From assembly GCA_030583905.1 (NCBI GenBank), contig CP129481.1:3378136-3442135 (forward strand): a stretch of DNA of 64,000 nucleotides. The letters run 5' to 3'. The position numbers were made by a program, and so were the translations under genes. The stretch is from Anaerolineales bacterium (GTDB lineage Bacteria > Chloroflexota > Anaerolineae > Anaerolineales > Villigracilaceae). The notes beneath the pieces are model-generated. The model saw only the letters and a program-made list of their open reading frames with translations. It made no database searches and had not been told where the DNA came from. This document shows positions 8,780-17,186 of this stretch, piece after piece. Every line of letters begins with the position of its first letter. Position 1 is the stretch's first letter.

Positions 8780-10849
8780 CTACTTTAACAACTCACTCAA
8801 TTCATCCGCCGAATACGGCTTGACCGTCACATCTTTCACGCCTCCGCGCAGGTACTGGGTCACGCGCTCGGGGTTGATGGCGGAGGTCAGGACGACCGTT
8901 TTCGGGGCGAGTCCGGCTTGGGAAATGGCTGTCAGCACATCGGTCAGAGGAAGCGATGCGATGTTCTCATCCACAAGGATCAGATCGGCGGCTGGGAGAT
9001 CTGCCAAGTCCAGCGATTGCGTCAATGTGACCTTTGTTCCTTTGAGAAGTTCCGCGAGCAGATGCGCCCAATCGTCATTGTCGTCGATCAGCAGGATATT
9101 CTTCACGCCTCCCGCCCGGACCTGATCACTGGTCACCCGTCCCTGAGGCATGAACAAAGCGATGGTGGTGCCCCTGCCGGGTTCACTGACGAGGTCGATG
9201 CGTCCCTGCAACTGTGACACGACATGCATTGCCGCGGGCAGCCCCAGACCATGATGCGGGATGCCGCGCGTGGTGAAGAACGGCGACCAGGCTTTCTGGA
9301 TGGTTTCCTCGCTCATGCCCGCGCCATCGTCTTCGATGTCAATTTCAAGGACGCCGCGCTCATCGGTGGGATGCACGCGCACTTTGACCGATCTCGCGCC
9401 CGCTTCGGCGGCGTTCTGCAAGATATTGCCGACAGCGCGGGTGAGTTGGGTCGAATCGGCGATGACGTACGCAGCGGCGGGATCGATCTCAACCTGCATG
9501 GCGTCCGGTGAAATGCCGCGCTGGATTGCCGCAGTTTGGATCACATCCGCGACGAGTACGGGGCGCGGTTTCATCTCACGCACCGCGCCGATAAGCTGTT
9601 CCTTGACCTGCACGATCTGCGCGGCGCTTTCGGCGATCATCTCGAGGTCTTCGCTCAACGAGGCGGTATCCACTTTCCCTTCGGCGATCTCGTCCTGCAG
9701 ACGGGCAACCGTCAGCGAGATGGGAAGCGTCTTGTTGCCGATCCAGTGGATGGCTTCGGTGGTGGCGGTGGTCAGCGCTTCAAAGACCTTGTTTCGCAGG
9801 ATCTCCGCGTGCGCTTCCTTAAGTTCCTCGATGAGGTGCGCGTTGTTGATCGCCACTGCGAGATGTTCCGCCATCGTCAACAATGTGGTGATGTCGTCTT
9901 CGCTGAAGGCACGTTCTTCGGAGGATTGAATCGTAACTGCGCCGAGCGTCCTGCCGCCGTAGATGAGGGGCAGCGCCATTTCGGAACGGGTATGCGGCAG
10001 GTGCGGATTCTTGAAATGCACGCGCTCCTCACCCACATCCAGTGCGATGCGCGCCTCCCCCATGGCAATACACGCGCCGATCATCGAGTCGGTGCCGACC
10101 TTGAGTTTGTGCCCGTCCGCGACCATGGCTTTGCCCGCCTTGCCGTATCCCGCGCGGAGCACGGCATACTCGCCCACATCATCCAGCAGGAAGATGCCCG
10201 CGTAGTACAAGCCGTATGCCTCGCAGATGATGTCCACTGTGCGAGGAAGCAGGGCTTCGAGATCAAGAATGGAGGTCACCTCCCTGCCGACGCGGTTGGC
10301 GGCTTTCAGCAAACGCGAGCGGCGTTCCGCCTGCCGGTGCAATCTGGAATTCTGTATGGCAATCGCGAGCTGGTCTGCCATGATTTGCAGGGCGGCGATG
10401 TCCTCTTCGTGGAAGGCAGCCTCCTCGGTGGATTGAACCGTAAGCGCGCCGATCGCTTCATCCCCGACGATGAGCGGCAGCGCCATCTCGGAGCGGGTCT
10501 GCGGCAGATGTGGATTCTCGAAGAAGACCGCCTCCTCGCCCACATCCAAAGCGATGCGTCCCTGACGGTTGGCAATGGATGCGCCGATCATCGAATTCCC
10601 GCCAACGGCGAGACGATGTCCTTCGTTGATCATGGCTCTGCCCGCCTCGCCGCGTCCCGCCGCAAGGACGGCGTATTCCTTTTTCTCGTCCAGCAGGAAG
10701 ACACCCGCATAGTAAAAGCCGAACTCGTCACAGATAATGTCCACAACGCGGTGGAAGAGTTCGTACGGATCGAGAAGAGCGGTGATATTCTTCGCGGCGC
10801 GCGCGGAAGCGTTCATTAATTTCAGATGGCGTTGAATGTCGTTTGTCAT
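8780..10849 (-). CDS. Hybrid sensor kinase: GAF-GAF-HK-receiver
   Basis: The 689-residue soluble protein has no membrane segment. Two closely similar GAF domains (about 20-175 and 190-345) share the signature FYYAG(V/I)FLLD and the NPHLP-TRSEMALPLI loop. A dimerisation/phospho-acceptor helix follows with EAIHWIGNK, then an ATP-binding domain (N box NILQNAAEAG, G1 DDGAGM, GLGLPAAMHVV), and a C-terminal receiver domain (about 585-689) with IDDNDDW, LILVDEN and VTVKPYS. It resembles the kinase encoded at 11408-13312. Its place beside the permease suggests that it senses or controls the efflux system. The ligand of the GAF domains is unknown. Confidence 0.88.
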   Translation of the reverse strand: MTNDIQRHLKLMNASARAAKNITALLDPYELFHRVVDIICDEFGFYYAGVFLLDEKKEYAVLAAGRGEAGRAMINEGHRLAVGGNSMIGASIANRQGRIALDVGEEAVFFENPHLPQTRSEMALPLIVGDEAIGALTVQSTEEAAFHEEDIAALQIMADQLAIAIQNSRLHRQAERRSRLLKAANRVGREVTSILDLEALLPRTVDIICEAYGLYYAGIFLLDDVGEYAVLRAGYGKAGKAMVADGHKLKVGTDSMIGACIAMGEARIALDVGEERVHFKNPHLPHTRSEMALPLIYGGRTLGAVTIQSSEERAFSEDDITTLLTMAEHLAVAINNAHLIEELKEAHAEILRNKVFEALTTATTEAIHWIGNKTLPISLTVARLQDEIAEGKVDTASLSEDLEMIAESAAQIVQVKEQLIGAVREMKPRPVLVADVIQTAAIQRGISPDAMQVEIDPAAAYVIADSTQLTRAVGNILQNAAEAGARSVKVRVHPTDERGVLEIDIEDDGAGMSEETIQKAWSPFFTTRGIPHHGLGLPAAMHVVSQLQGRIDLVSEPGRGTTIALFMPQGRVTSDQVRAGGVKNILLIDDNDDWAHLLAELLKGTKVTLTQSLDLADLPAADLILVDENIASLPLTDVLTAISQAGLAPKTVVLTSAINPERVTQYLRGGVKDVTVKPYSADELSELLK

Positions 10850-10867
10850 CGTTTCCTCTTTTAGAAG

Positions 10868-11257
10868 TTAGCTTTTAGCGGACAGGATTCTCTGCACCAG
10901 TTCGACCAATCCCTGTTCGCGCCCTTTGACAAAGAAGGCGTTCGCGCCTTTGGAAACGGCATCCTTCGCCTTGTTGACCTCGTCATACGCCGTCAGGATC
11001 ACAACCGGCAGGTCGGTTTTTTGTTTCTTCAATTCATCCAGAAGATCGAAGCCCGCATCATTCTTTGGCGTACCGTCGAAGCCGGGCATGTTCAGGTCGA
11101 GAACGGCAATATCCACCGCATCCGCGTTGTGCGAAAAGACGTCCCGTCCCGCCGCACAATCGGACGCGGTCAGCACATCAAAGCCCGCGCGCAGGAGTGT
11201 CTTCTCCAGACTGCGCTGGATCAATCGTTCATCATCCACTAAAAGCACTGTTGTCAT
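10868..11257 (-). CDS. Single-domain response regulator (CheY-like)
   Basis: The 129-residue product is one receiver domain with no output domain. It has acidic pocket VLLVDDE, phospho-acceptor Asp in VLDLNMPG, switch Thr in VILTAYDE and conserved Lys in FFVKG. I start at the ATG at 11257 (MTTVLLVDDE); upstream in-frame sequence runs into a palindromic repeat. It lies between two GAF histidine kinases and probably relays phosphate between or from them. Confidence 0.92.
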   Translation of the reverse strand: MTTVLLVDDERLIQRSLEKTLLRAGFDVLTASDCAAGRDVFSHNADAVDIAVLDLNMPGFDGTPKNDAGFDLLDELKKQKTDLPVVILTAYDEVNKAKDAVSKGANAFFVKGREQGLVELVQRILSAKS

Positions 11258-11292
11258 AGATTTCTCCAAAATTTTTATTTCAGAAATACCCC

Positions 11293-11334
11293 GTTGGTTG
11301 AGTAGGCGGCAGCCGCCGCCATATCGAAACCAAC
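11293..11334 (+). repeat. Palindromic repeat, GGTTGAGTAG family, copy 2
   Basis: It begins GTTGGTTGAGTAGG and ends TATCGAAACCAAC, with a GC-rich palindromic centre. It lies in the gap between the response regulator and the downstream-reading kinase gene, and faces copy 3 in opposite orientation. Confidence 0.8.
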
Positions 11335-11368
11335 GAGTTTCATTAACTAAAATTGTTGTCAACGATAT

Positions 11369-11415
11369 GTGGTTTCGATATATGGCACGAAAATCACGCG
11401 CCACTACTCAACCAC
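11369..11415 (-). repeat. Palindromic repeat, GGTTGAGTAG family, copy 3
   Basis: This is the inverse orientation of copy 2, running GTGGTTTCGATAT to CTACTCAACCAC on the plus strand. Read leftward, its GGTTGAGTAG contains the TGA that is the stop codon of the kinase gene at 11408-13312. Confidence 0.8.
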
Positions 11416-13312
11416 CAGACATCACCGGCAAACGCACATAGAACGATGCGCCTTTACCTTCTTCGCTTTCCAGCCAGATGCGTCCGCCATGTTGATCCAC
11501 GATCTGCATCACGGCAGAAAGTCCCAGCCCCGTGCCGCCCTTCCCGCCTTTGGTGGTGAAGAACGAGACCCAGATCTTTTCCTGAATCTCCTTCGGGATG
11601 CCGGGACCATTGTCACGCACCAACACTTGCACAAAATTCGGGTCTTCGTCGCGGCAGCCTGCCACCACGATCTTTGGGGTCGGTATGTGAGCGTTTATCA
11701 ACGCCTCCCAGGCATTTTTTATCAGATTGTTAAAAACCTGTTCCACCTGGCGCGCATCCGCATACGCGAGCGGCATATCGTCCGACCAGCCCATTTCCAC
11801 AATACCTTCGGGCAAACCCATACTCGCCACAGTATTCGAGATCATTTCGCTGAGCGAAACGTTCTCCATCTTCCGCTGGCGCGCAGGTCCGATCAACCCT
11901 TCCTTGATCTCAAGGATCGTATTTGCGCTGGTTTCGGCGATATCCAGATCTTCCATCAAGGATTCCACGCTGACCAACGCACGCAGGCGATTCGGTTTCA
12001 TGGCGGACATTTCATCGAGGACGGCTTTAAAGTCAATGCCGAGCGCTTCCGCCTCTTCCCTGACCGTTTGAACTGCCGCTCGGACCGATTCATTTTCCAA
12101 CGCCGACGCATCCGCCCCCGCCGCCAGAGCGAGCAGATAGCGGACATCCTCGCGCACGCGCTGAACGCTCCCGGGGATCGGCGCGGCTTTGTTCCCCACC
12201 CAGTGGATGGCTTCGCCCGTCGCTGTGGCAATCGCTTCGTAAGTCTTCGTGCGCAGGATCTCTGCATTCGCGGATTCGAGTTTCTTCATCAATTGCGCGT
12301 TGTTGATAGCAATTGCCACCTGCTCCGCCATCACCTGCAGGGACGTGATGTCATCTTCGGAGAAGGCATTCAACTGATTGCTTTGCACGGTCAATGCGCC
12401 GAGCGGGATCGAATCCACTATCAGCGGGAGAGCCATTTCAGAACGGGTATCAGGCAGAAAGGGATTCTTGAAGCGCGATTCATCGCCTGCCGCATCCAAT
12501 GCGATCTGCGGCTGTTGGTCCAGGATCGCCCTGCCGATCATGGATTTGTGATCCACGGGCAGACGGTATTGGGCGGCAACCATGTTGCGTCCCGCTTTTC
12601 CAAAACCGGCACGCAGGACCGCCCACTTGCTGTCGTCTGAAACGAGGAAGATGCCCGAATAATAAAAGTCGAATTCGGCGCAAATGATGTTGACCGTGTG
12701 TTTGAGCAGTCCATCCAGATTCAAAATGGAGGTGACCATTTGCCCGACGCGCGCGGCGGTTTCGAGCAGGCGATGCCTGCGTTCGAGCATGGCAAACATG
12801 CGTTCGTTCTGTTGAAGCAGATGCTTGTTCTTTTCCAGCGCGCTGCTCAATTGACGGATGTTATCTTCGAGCCGCTCGACCAACTCCTGCTGGTATGCCT
12901 GCAAATACTCCTCGGGATGGTCGAGTTTTTCCACCTTGCCGCGCAGATATTCATCCACCAGACTGGCGAAACTATCATCGATCGGTTTCAGGATGAAGCC
13001 CACCGCTCCCGCCGCCAGCGCCCGTTCCCGCGCACCAGCGGATGTATCGCCCGAAATAATGACGATGGGCGTGTTCGGCAGCATCTTCTTGAGGCGCGTC
13101 GCCGCTTCACTGCCCGACATGTGCGGAAGATTGTGGTCGAGCAGGATCAAACTGGGATTGGTCTCTTCCGCCAACTGCAATCCATCCAGCGGATTGGACG
13201 CCTCCAGCACAACGAACTTATCCGCAAGCAAACGCCGCACGAGCGAACGGGATTCGTCGCTGTCATCGATAAAAAGCACTTGCGGGAGTTTGCGCGGGTC
13301 GGATGCTGACAT
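11408..13312 (-). CDS. Sensor histidine kinase with N-terminal receiver: REC-GAF-HK
   Basis: The 634-residue protein starts with a receiver domain (IDDSDES, LILLDHNLPHMSG, IVIISGD, FILKPID). A coiled-coil follows (about 135-190, rich in Q, E, L and R), then one GAF domain (about 195-345, FYYSGIFLV, NPFLPDTRSEMALP), a phospho-acceptor helix with EAIHWVGNK, and a catalytic ATPase domain with NNLIKNAWEA, DNGPGIP and GGTGLGLSAVMQIVDQHGG. It is related to the kinase at 8780-10849. The two kinases and the small response regulator form a possible phosphorelay inside the efflux operon. The C-terminal stop falls inside a palindromic repeat. Confidence 0.9.
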   Translation of the reverse strand: MSASDPRKLPQVLFIDDSDESRSLVRRLLADKFVVLEASNPLDGLQLAEETNPSLILLDHNLPHMSGSEAATRLKKMLPNTPIVIISGDTSAGARERALAAGAVGFILKPIDDSFASLVDEYLRGKVEKLDHPEEYLQAYQQELVERLEDNIRQLSSALEKNKHLLQQNERMFAMLERRHRLLETAARVGQMVTSILNLDGLLKHTVNIICAEFDFYYSGIFLVSDDSKWAVLRAGFGKAGRNMVAAQYRLPVDHKSMIGRAILDQQPQIALDAAGDESRFKNPFLPDTRSEMALPLIVDSIPLGALTVQSNQLNAFSEDDITSLQVMAEQVAIAINNAQLMKKLESANAEILRTKTYEAIATATGEAIHWVGNKAAPIPGSVQRVREDVRYLLALAAGADASALENESVRAAVQTVREEAEALGIDFKAVLDEMSAMKPNRLRALVSVESLMEDLDIAETSANTILEIKEGLIGPARQRKMENVSLSEMISNTVASMGLPEGIVEMGWSDDMPLAYADARQVEQVFNNLIKNAWEALINAHIPTPKIVVAGCRDEDPNFVQVLVRDNGPGIPKEIQEKIWVSFFTTKGGKGGTGLGLSAVMQIVDQHGGRIWLESEEGKGASFYVRLPVMSGG

Positions 13313-13336
13313 AGCTGACAGTAAAGTGTTAAAAAT

Positions 13337-14377
13337 TTACGGGGTTGGAGTCGCTAAAAGAACAATCCAAGGTAATTCTTCCGGGTGACTTTGTCTCCAT
13401 CGCAAACGGCTCACTAACTCCTGAAAATGCATTATTCCACCAAAATATCGTTCCTGTACTTCCAATGGAAATTTTTCACGAATCTCTGAAGGAAAGTCGA
13501 TAATATCATTTTCCACATTGTAAGCAAACCCATTTTGATCGATATTGATTATCGCAAGTCCTTCTAACCATCCGGAACGATATATCTCTGCACATATAAC
13601 CCATGTATAAATTTCTTGATCTGTCTGCTCTAAGATTTCCCACTCGCACACGACTCTTTCTGACGGAACGTAGGAGAGAAAAGACTGGGCAAGGATCGTT
13701 TGATATTGTTTCCATCTAGCCACTTGAATGGCGTTGGGTGATACGATAGGAATGACTGGTTGGGTTGGTTGTATTGACAATGTATTAAAGACTACCAACG
13801 GCGGTTCTTCTGGATGTCCACGCCTCCAACGCAATCGATCTGACAGATCATGGGTGTATTCTGATCGCCCAAATATTCTCTCCTGCACATCGGGGGGAAA
13901 CATACGACGAATGTCCTCAGCATAAGCAGATCCTGATCCAGGAATTTCCGCCTTAATAACGGAACCATCAGCTCTGATATGAATTACAGCAGGAATCGAT
14001 GCCTTGGAAGGAGAGGAAGAATAGATACCCGCACATAACGCCGCTACATATACCTCTTGTTCAGCCCACCCTAAAATTCTCCACTCACAGACAACCTCTT
14101 CTGGAGAAAGGTAGGAGCGAAAGAACGCTTGAGCTAACGCGTCTTCATATTCCCTCCATCGTTCCACCTGTGTTGGATCAGGCGTGATCACAGAAAAAAC
14201 AGGCTCCGTCGGCATTGGAGATGAGGTGAAAGTGACAGGCACCATGGTTGTCGTAGGAACTACAGTTGTTTCAACCGTAGCAGAGATTGGTGTGTTCGTT
14301 GAAACAGGTACATCTGAGGATGGCGCACAAGCCGAAAAAATAAAAACCAACATCCCAATGAGTACAACATTTTTCAT
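13337..14377 (-). CDS. Lipoprotein with an internal duplication, function unknown
   Basis: The 346-residue product starts with a lipoprotein signal (lipobox FSAC, residues 14-17) and a Thr/Pro/Val-rich linker. Two related halves follow, each opening with a W(R/K)xYxxxLAQ(A/S)F motif, then VVCEWxIL, a Cys-containing C-A-(G/E)-IY strand, a P-E/D-VQER-FG segment, and closing with RLRWR-(G/S)HPEE. I recognise no family. Each half has paired cysteines that could form disulphides outside the membrane. Its ATG overlaps the stop of the upstream ATPase gene (ATGA), so it belongs to the efflux operon. It is visibly AT-richer than its neighbours, which suggests later gain. Confidence 0.75.
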   Translation of the reverse strand: MKNVVLIGMLVFIFSACAPSSDVPVSTNTPISATVETTVVPTTTMVPVTFTSSPMPTEPVFSVITPDPTQVERWREYEDALAQAFFRSYLSPEEVVCEWRILGWAEQEVYVAALCAGIYSSSPSKASIPAVIHIRADGSVIKAEIPGSGSAYAEDIRRMFPPDVQERIFGRSEYTHDLSDRLRWRRGHPEEPPLVVFNTLSIQPTQPVIPIVSPNAIQVARWKQYQTILAQSFLSYVPSERVVCEWEILEQTDQEIYTWVICAEIYRSGWLEGLAIINIDQNGFAYNVENDIIDFPSEIREKFPLEVQERYFGGIMHFQELVSRLRWRQSHPEELPWIVLLATPTP

Positions 14378-15534
14378 GTTTTTCTCCTCTTCCGCGGATC
14401 TGCCATGCGGTGTTCCTCGAGCCGTTTCTGGACGATCTTGCCCAATGCCTCGGCGGTGATGGGAGATTGATCCATCACACGCAGGAAATCAGTACGGGGA
14501 ATCATGAGCGTTTCTACAGGTTTGGCTCCAGCGCGGACGTTGGCGATCGCTTTGCCGCCACGCATCAATTCCACATCGCCGAAAAACTGGTCTTTGCCGA
14601 GTTTTGCGAGAATGGTCTCCTTGCTGCGCGGTTTCTCCAGCACGGCTTCCACTTCGCCGGAGCGGATCAGGAAGAAGTAATCCACGCTGGCGTCGCGCGA
14701 AAGGATGGTCTCGCGCGGCTGGTAGGTGCGCCGTTCGGCGATCTTGGTAAATTCCAACATGTGACGGTGGCGCAGTTGCGGAAGTCCGCGTGAGATGGTT
14801 TCGTCGATCAATTCGCCGTCGGAAAGGATGATGTTGCGGTCTGTGCGCGAGGTCAACGACGGGTCGTGCGTGACCATCACGATGGTCTTGCCCTGCAAGA
14901 CAAAATGCTGGAACAGTTCAATGATGGTATCGGACGATCTCGTATCGAGATTACCGGTCGGCTCATCGGCGATCAGCAGGGGCGGGTCACACGCCATGGC
15001 GCGGGCGATGGCGGCAAGTTGTTGTTGTCCTGTGGAAACCAGCACGGGAAGTTTGTTGGCAAATTTATCCAAGCCGACCAGCTCGAGCAATTCCATCGCG
15101 CGGTCGGGACGCTCATCGAAGTCGTACATGTCCACATAATCCATCGGGAGCATGACGTTTTCGAGCAAGGTCAGCATGGGCAATAACTGAAAGAACTGGA
15201 ACACGATGCCGAGATTCTTTCCACGCCATTTCGAGCGCGCGCTTTCGCTCACACCGGAATAAATATCATTATGATTGACGATCACCTGTCCCGCGCTGGG
15301 ATGGTCGATGCCGGTAATCATGTTCAGCAGGGTGGATTTGCCGCTGCCCGATTTGCCAACAATGGAAACAAATTCGCCGCGATTGATGGTCAAGTCCACG
15401 CCTTTGAGGACTGTGAATTCGCCCGCCGCGTTCGAGAAGCGCTTGACCACGCCGCGCATTTCGATGATCGCTTCGGGGGCGGCATCCGCCACATGGATGG
15501 GAGCAGATTTGGGCTGAGTCCGACGCGGAGTCAT
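14374..15534 (-). CDS. ABC ATPase with degenerate signature, fused to a cyclic-nucleotide-binding domain
   Basis: Residues 25-245 form an ABC ATPase of the LolD/MacB type, with Walker A GKSGSGKST, Q-loop FQFFQLL, Walker B LLIADEPTGNLD and H-loop VTHD. The LSGGQ signature is replaced by VSTGQQQLAAIARA. Residues 255-380 form a cNMP-binding (CAP-like) domain with FFLIRSGEVEAVL and FFGDVELMRGG; the usual phosphate-cassette Arg is replaced (GKAIANVRA). The gene overlaps its neighbours by four bases on both sides. The domain could gate transport or localise the ATPase. The sequence shows the fusion directly; its role is inference. Confidence 0.88.
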   Translation of the reverse strand: MTPRRTQPKSAPIHVADAAPEAIIEMRGVVKRFSNAAGEFTVLKGVDLTINRGEFVSIVGKSGSGKSTLLNMITGIDHPSAGQVIVNHNDIYSGVSESARSKWRGKNLGIVFQFFQLLPMLTLLENVMLPMDYVDMYDFDERPDRAMELLELVGLDKFANKLPVLVSTGQQQLAAIARAMACDPPLLIADEPTGNLDTRSSDTIIELFQHFVLQGKTIVMVTHDPSLTSRTDRNIILSDGELIDETISRGLPQLRHRHMLEFTKIAERRTYQPRETILSRDASVDYFFLIRSGEVEAVLEKPRSKETILAKLGKDQFFGDVELMRGGKAIANVRAGAKPVETLMIPRTDFLRVMDQSPITAEALGKIVQKRLEEHRMADPRKRRKT

Positions 15535-16265
15535 TTCCTGCGGCTCCTCTTCGTCTTTATGTCTGGCTCAACATCTGTGACCAGTTCCCCGTCTGCGAGC
15601 GTTAAACAGCGCGAGAAGCGGCTTGCCAGCCCCATCTCGTGTGTGACCATGATGATGGTCTTGCCGCGATCAGTGACGAGGTGCTCGAAGACGTCAAAGA
15701 TGTGGTCGGCGGTGACAGAATCCAAACTGCCGGTCGGCTCGTCCGCGACAAGAATATCGGGGTCGTTTGCCAGCGCGCGGGCAATGGCAACGCGCTGTTG
15801 CTGTCCGCCCGAAATAAAAGCAGGCAGTTTGTTGGCATGCTCTTCCAATTCAACAAGTTTCAGGAGTTCGATGGCGCGGTCGCGCGACTCACGCGGTTTG
15901 AAATTTCCGGCAAGATCCATCGGCAAGGTGATGTTCTCAACCAGTGTGAGCATGGGCAAAAGCTGGAACGATTGATAGACAACACCCATCGTCCGCCCGC
16001 GCCAGAGCGAGAGCGAATCTTCGTCAAGGTCGTGTACCGAGACCTGTTGTCCGCCCGAACGCACAACCACTTCGCCGCTGGTCAAATCGTCCACGCCGTT
16101 GATCATGTTCAACAGGGTGGATTTCCCCGCGCCAGATTTTCCAACAATTCCCAAAAATTCACCCGTGTTCACGGTCAGGTCGATGTTCCTTAATGCCGGA
16201 AATTCCCCCGCCGCGGTGGAGTAGGTCTTGCTTACATTCTTCAATTCAACAATGAAATCAGCCAT
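15531..16265 (-). CDS. ABC ATPase, LolD/MacB type
   Basis: The 244-residue ATPase has Walker A GKSGAGKST, Q-loop YQSFQLL, signature ISGGQQQRVAIARA, Walker B LVADEPTGSLD and H-loop VTHE. It is the canonical partner of the degenerate ATPase encoded by the next gene (four-base overlap). It is first in the minus-strand cluster that ends with the permease and adaptor. I start at the ATG at 16265 (MADFIVELKNVSKTY); a promoter-like pair of hexamers lies just upstream. Confidence 0.93.
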   Translation of the reverse strand: MADFIVELKNVSKTYSTAAGEFPALRNIDLTVNTGEFLGIVGKSGAGKSTLLNMINGVDDLTSGEVVVRSGGQQVSVHDLDEDSLSLWRGRTMGVVYQSFQLLPMLTLVENITLPMDLAGNFKPRESRDRAIELLKLVELEEHANKLPAFISGGQQQRVAIARALANDPDILVADEPTGSLDSVTADHIFDVFEHLVTDRGKTIIMVTHEMGLASRFSRCLTLADGELVTDVEPDIKTKRSRRK

Positions 16266-16280
16266 AGGTTTAACCAATTA

Positions 16281-16310
16281 ATTTTACCCCCTTTGTGCAA
16301 TGTGGCGCAA
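16281..16310 (-). promoter_or_regulatory. Putative sigma-70 promoter of the efflux/sensor cluster
   Basis: Read leftward, TTGCGC and TAAAAT are separated by 18 bases, placing the -10 box about 15 bases before the ATG at 16265. That would give a very short leader, so the assignment is moderate. Confidence 0.45.
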
Positions 16311-16404
16311 AAGGCTTATTTGCAATTTATTTTCATTTGCTTTGCAACAAGCCACAGCGGCTATACCGCACCGCGCGGCTCTCTCCTGGCAACCACGAAT
16401 ATGC

Positions 16405-16445
16405 GAAACGAACGGGACTGGCGCAATGCCAGTCCCGTTCGTTTC
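16405..16445. terminator. Long perfect hairpin, likely terminator of the ABC-2 permease gene
   Basis: An 18-base perfect stem (GAAACGAACGGGACTGGC and its complement) with a five-base loop lies just after the stop of the permease gene at 16452. No long T-run follows on either strand, so it may act as a terminator or as an mRNA 3'-end stabiliser. Confidence 0.6.
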
Positions 16446-16451
16446 ATCGTT

Positions 16452-17186
16452 TCAGTCCAGTATCAGTTTGCTTCGCTGGAAGGACCGTCTCGCAATAGTA
16501 ATTAGGATCAACTCCACTCCCAGCAGAAACAACGCCAACCAGACCGCAATCTGTACAGGCTGGGCATTCTGCAGCATCGTTTCCGCCGAGTTCAGCCACG
16601 CGCGAGGGATGAATTGAACAAACAGGAACGGCAGGAATAAAACAAGCATGCCGGCGCTCATCATCTGCTGCGCCTGGCGGACACTTCCCGCGCGGAGCGA
16701 CACCAACACACCAATGCACCCCGAAAGCCCGGAGATGAGGAGGCTGAATACCAGCGCGCCTACAAACAGCTCCAACGGATAGAACAGCAGACCGCCGTCC
16801 CGAAAGCCGATGTTGACCGTGACGAGGCTGACGATCATGATGACCCAAGTCAGCGTGAAGCCGTAGGTCAGCGCCGCCAGCAGTTTGCCAAAGAGAATGG
16901 ATTGGTCGGACAGACGCGTTGCCAGCAATGCTTCGAGCGTGTGGCGCTCGCGTTCGCCCGCGAACAGGTCAGCGACGATGCCTGAGACCCACAGGAACGG
17001 CATCCAACCCCAGACCATGATGTTTATCGGCGAGGTCACCCATTCACGTCCGTTCTGCATGGGGATGACGACGCCGAAGATGACGAGCAGAACGAGCAGG
17101 CTGTATTTGCTCCGTCCGCGCGTATCGCCGAACGCAAGGACCTCACGCAATTCCTTGCCAGCTACTGTCAAAATATCCGCGATCAT
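16452..17186 (-). CDS. ABC-2 type transporter permease
   Basis: The 244-residue hydrophobic protein has about six membrane helices. It has the amphipathic stretch typical of ABC-2 permeases between helices 2 and 3 (FAGERERHTLEALLATRLSD), which contacts the ATPase. The start overlaps the stop of the ATPase gene (ATGA). Together they form an export pump, probably regulated by the winged-helix protein encoded upstream. The substrate is unknown. Confidence 0.88.
   Translation of the reverse strand: MIADILTVAGKELREVLAFGDTRGRSKYSLLVLLVIFGVVIPMQNGREWVTSPINIMVWGWMPFLWVSGIVADLFAGERERHTLEALLATRLSDQSILFGKLLAALTYGFTLTWVIMIVSLVTVNIGFRDGGLLFYPLELFVGALVFSLLISGLSGCIGVLVSLRAGSVRQAQQMMSAGMLVLFLPFLFVQFIPRAWLNSAETMLQNAQPVQIAVWLALFLLGVELILITIARRSFQRSKLILD

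Noticed and set aside
9536..10819. Long plus-strand open frame of 427 codons
   Set aside because: It is antisense to the GAF-GAF kinase and follows its codon pattern; there is no domain.
11369..12640. Long plus-strand open frame of 423 codons
   Set aside because: It is antisense to the REC-GAF kinase and begins inside a palindromic repeat.
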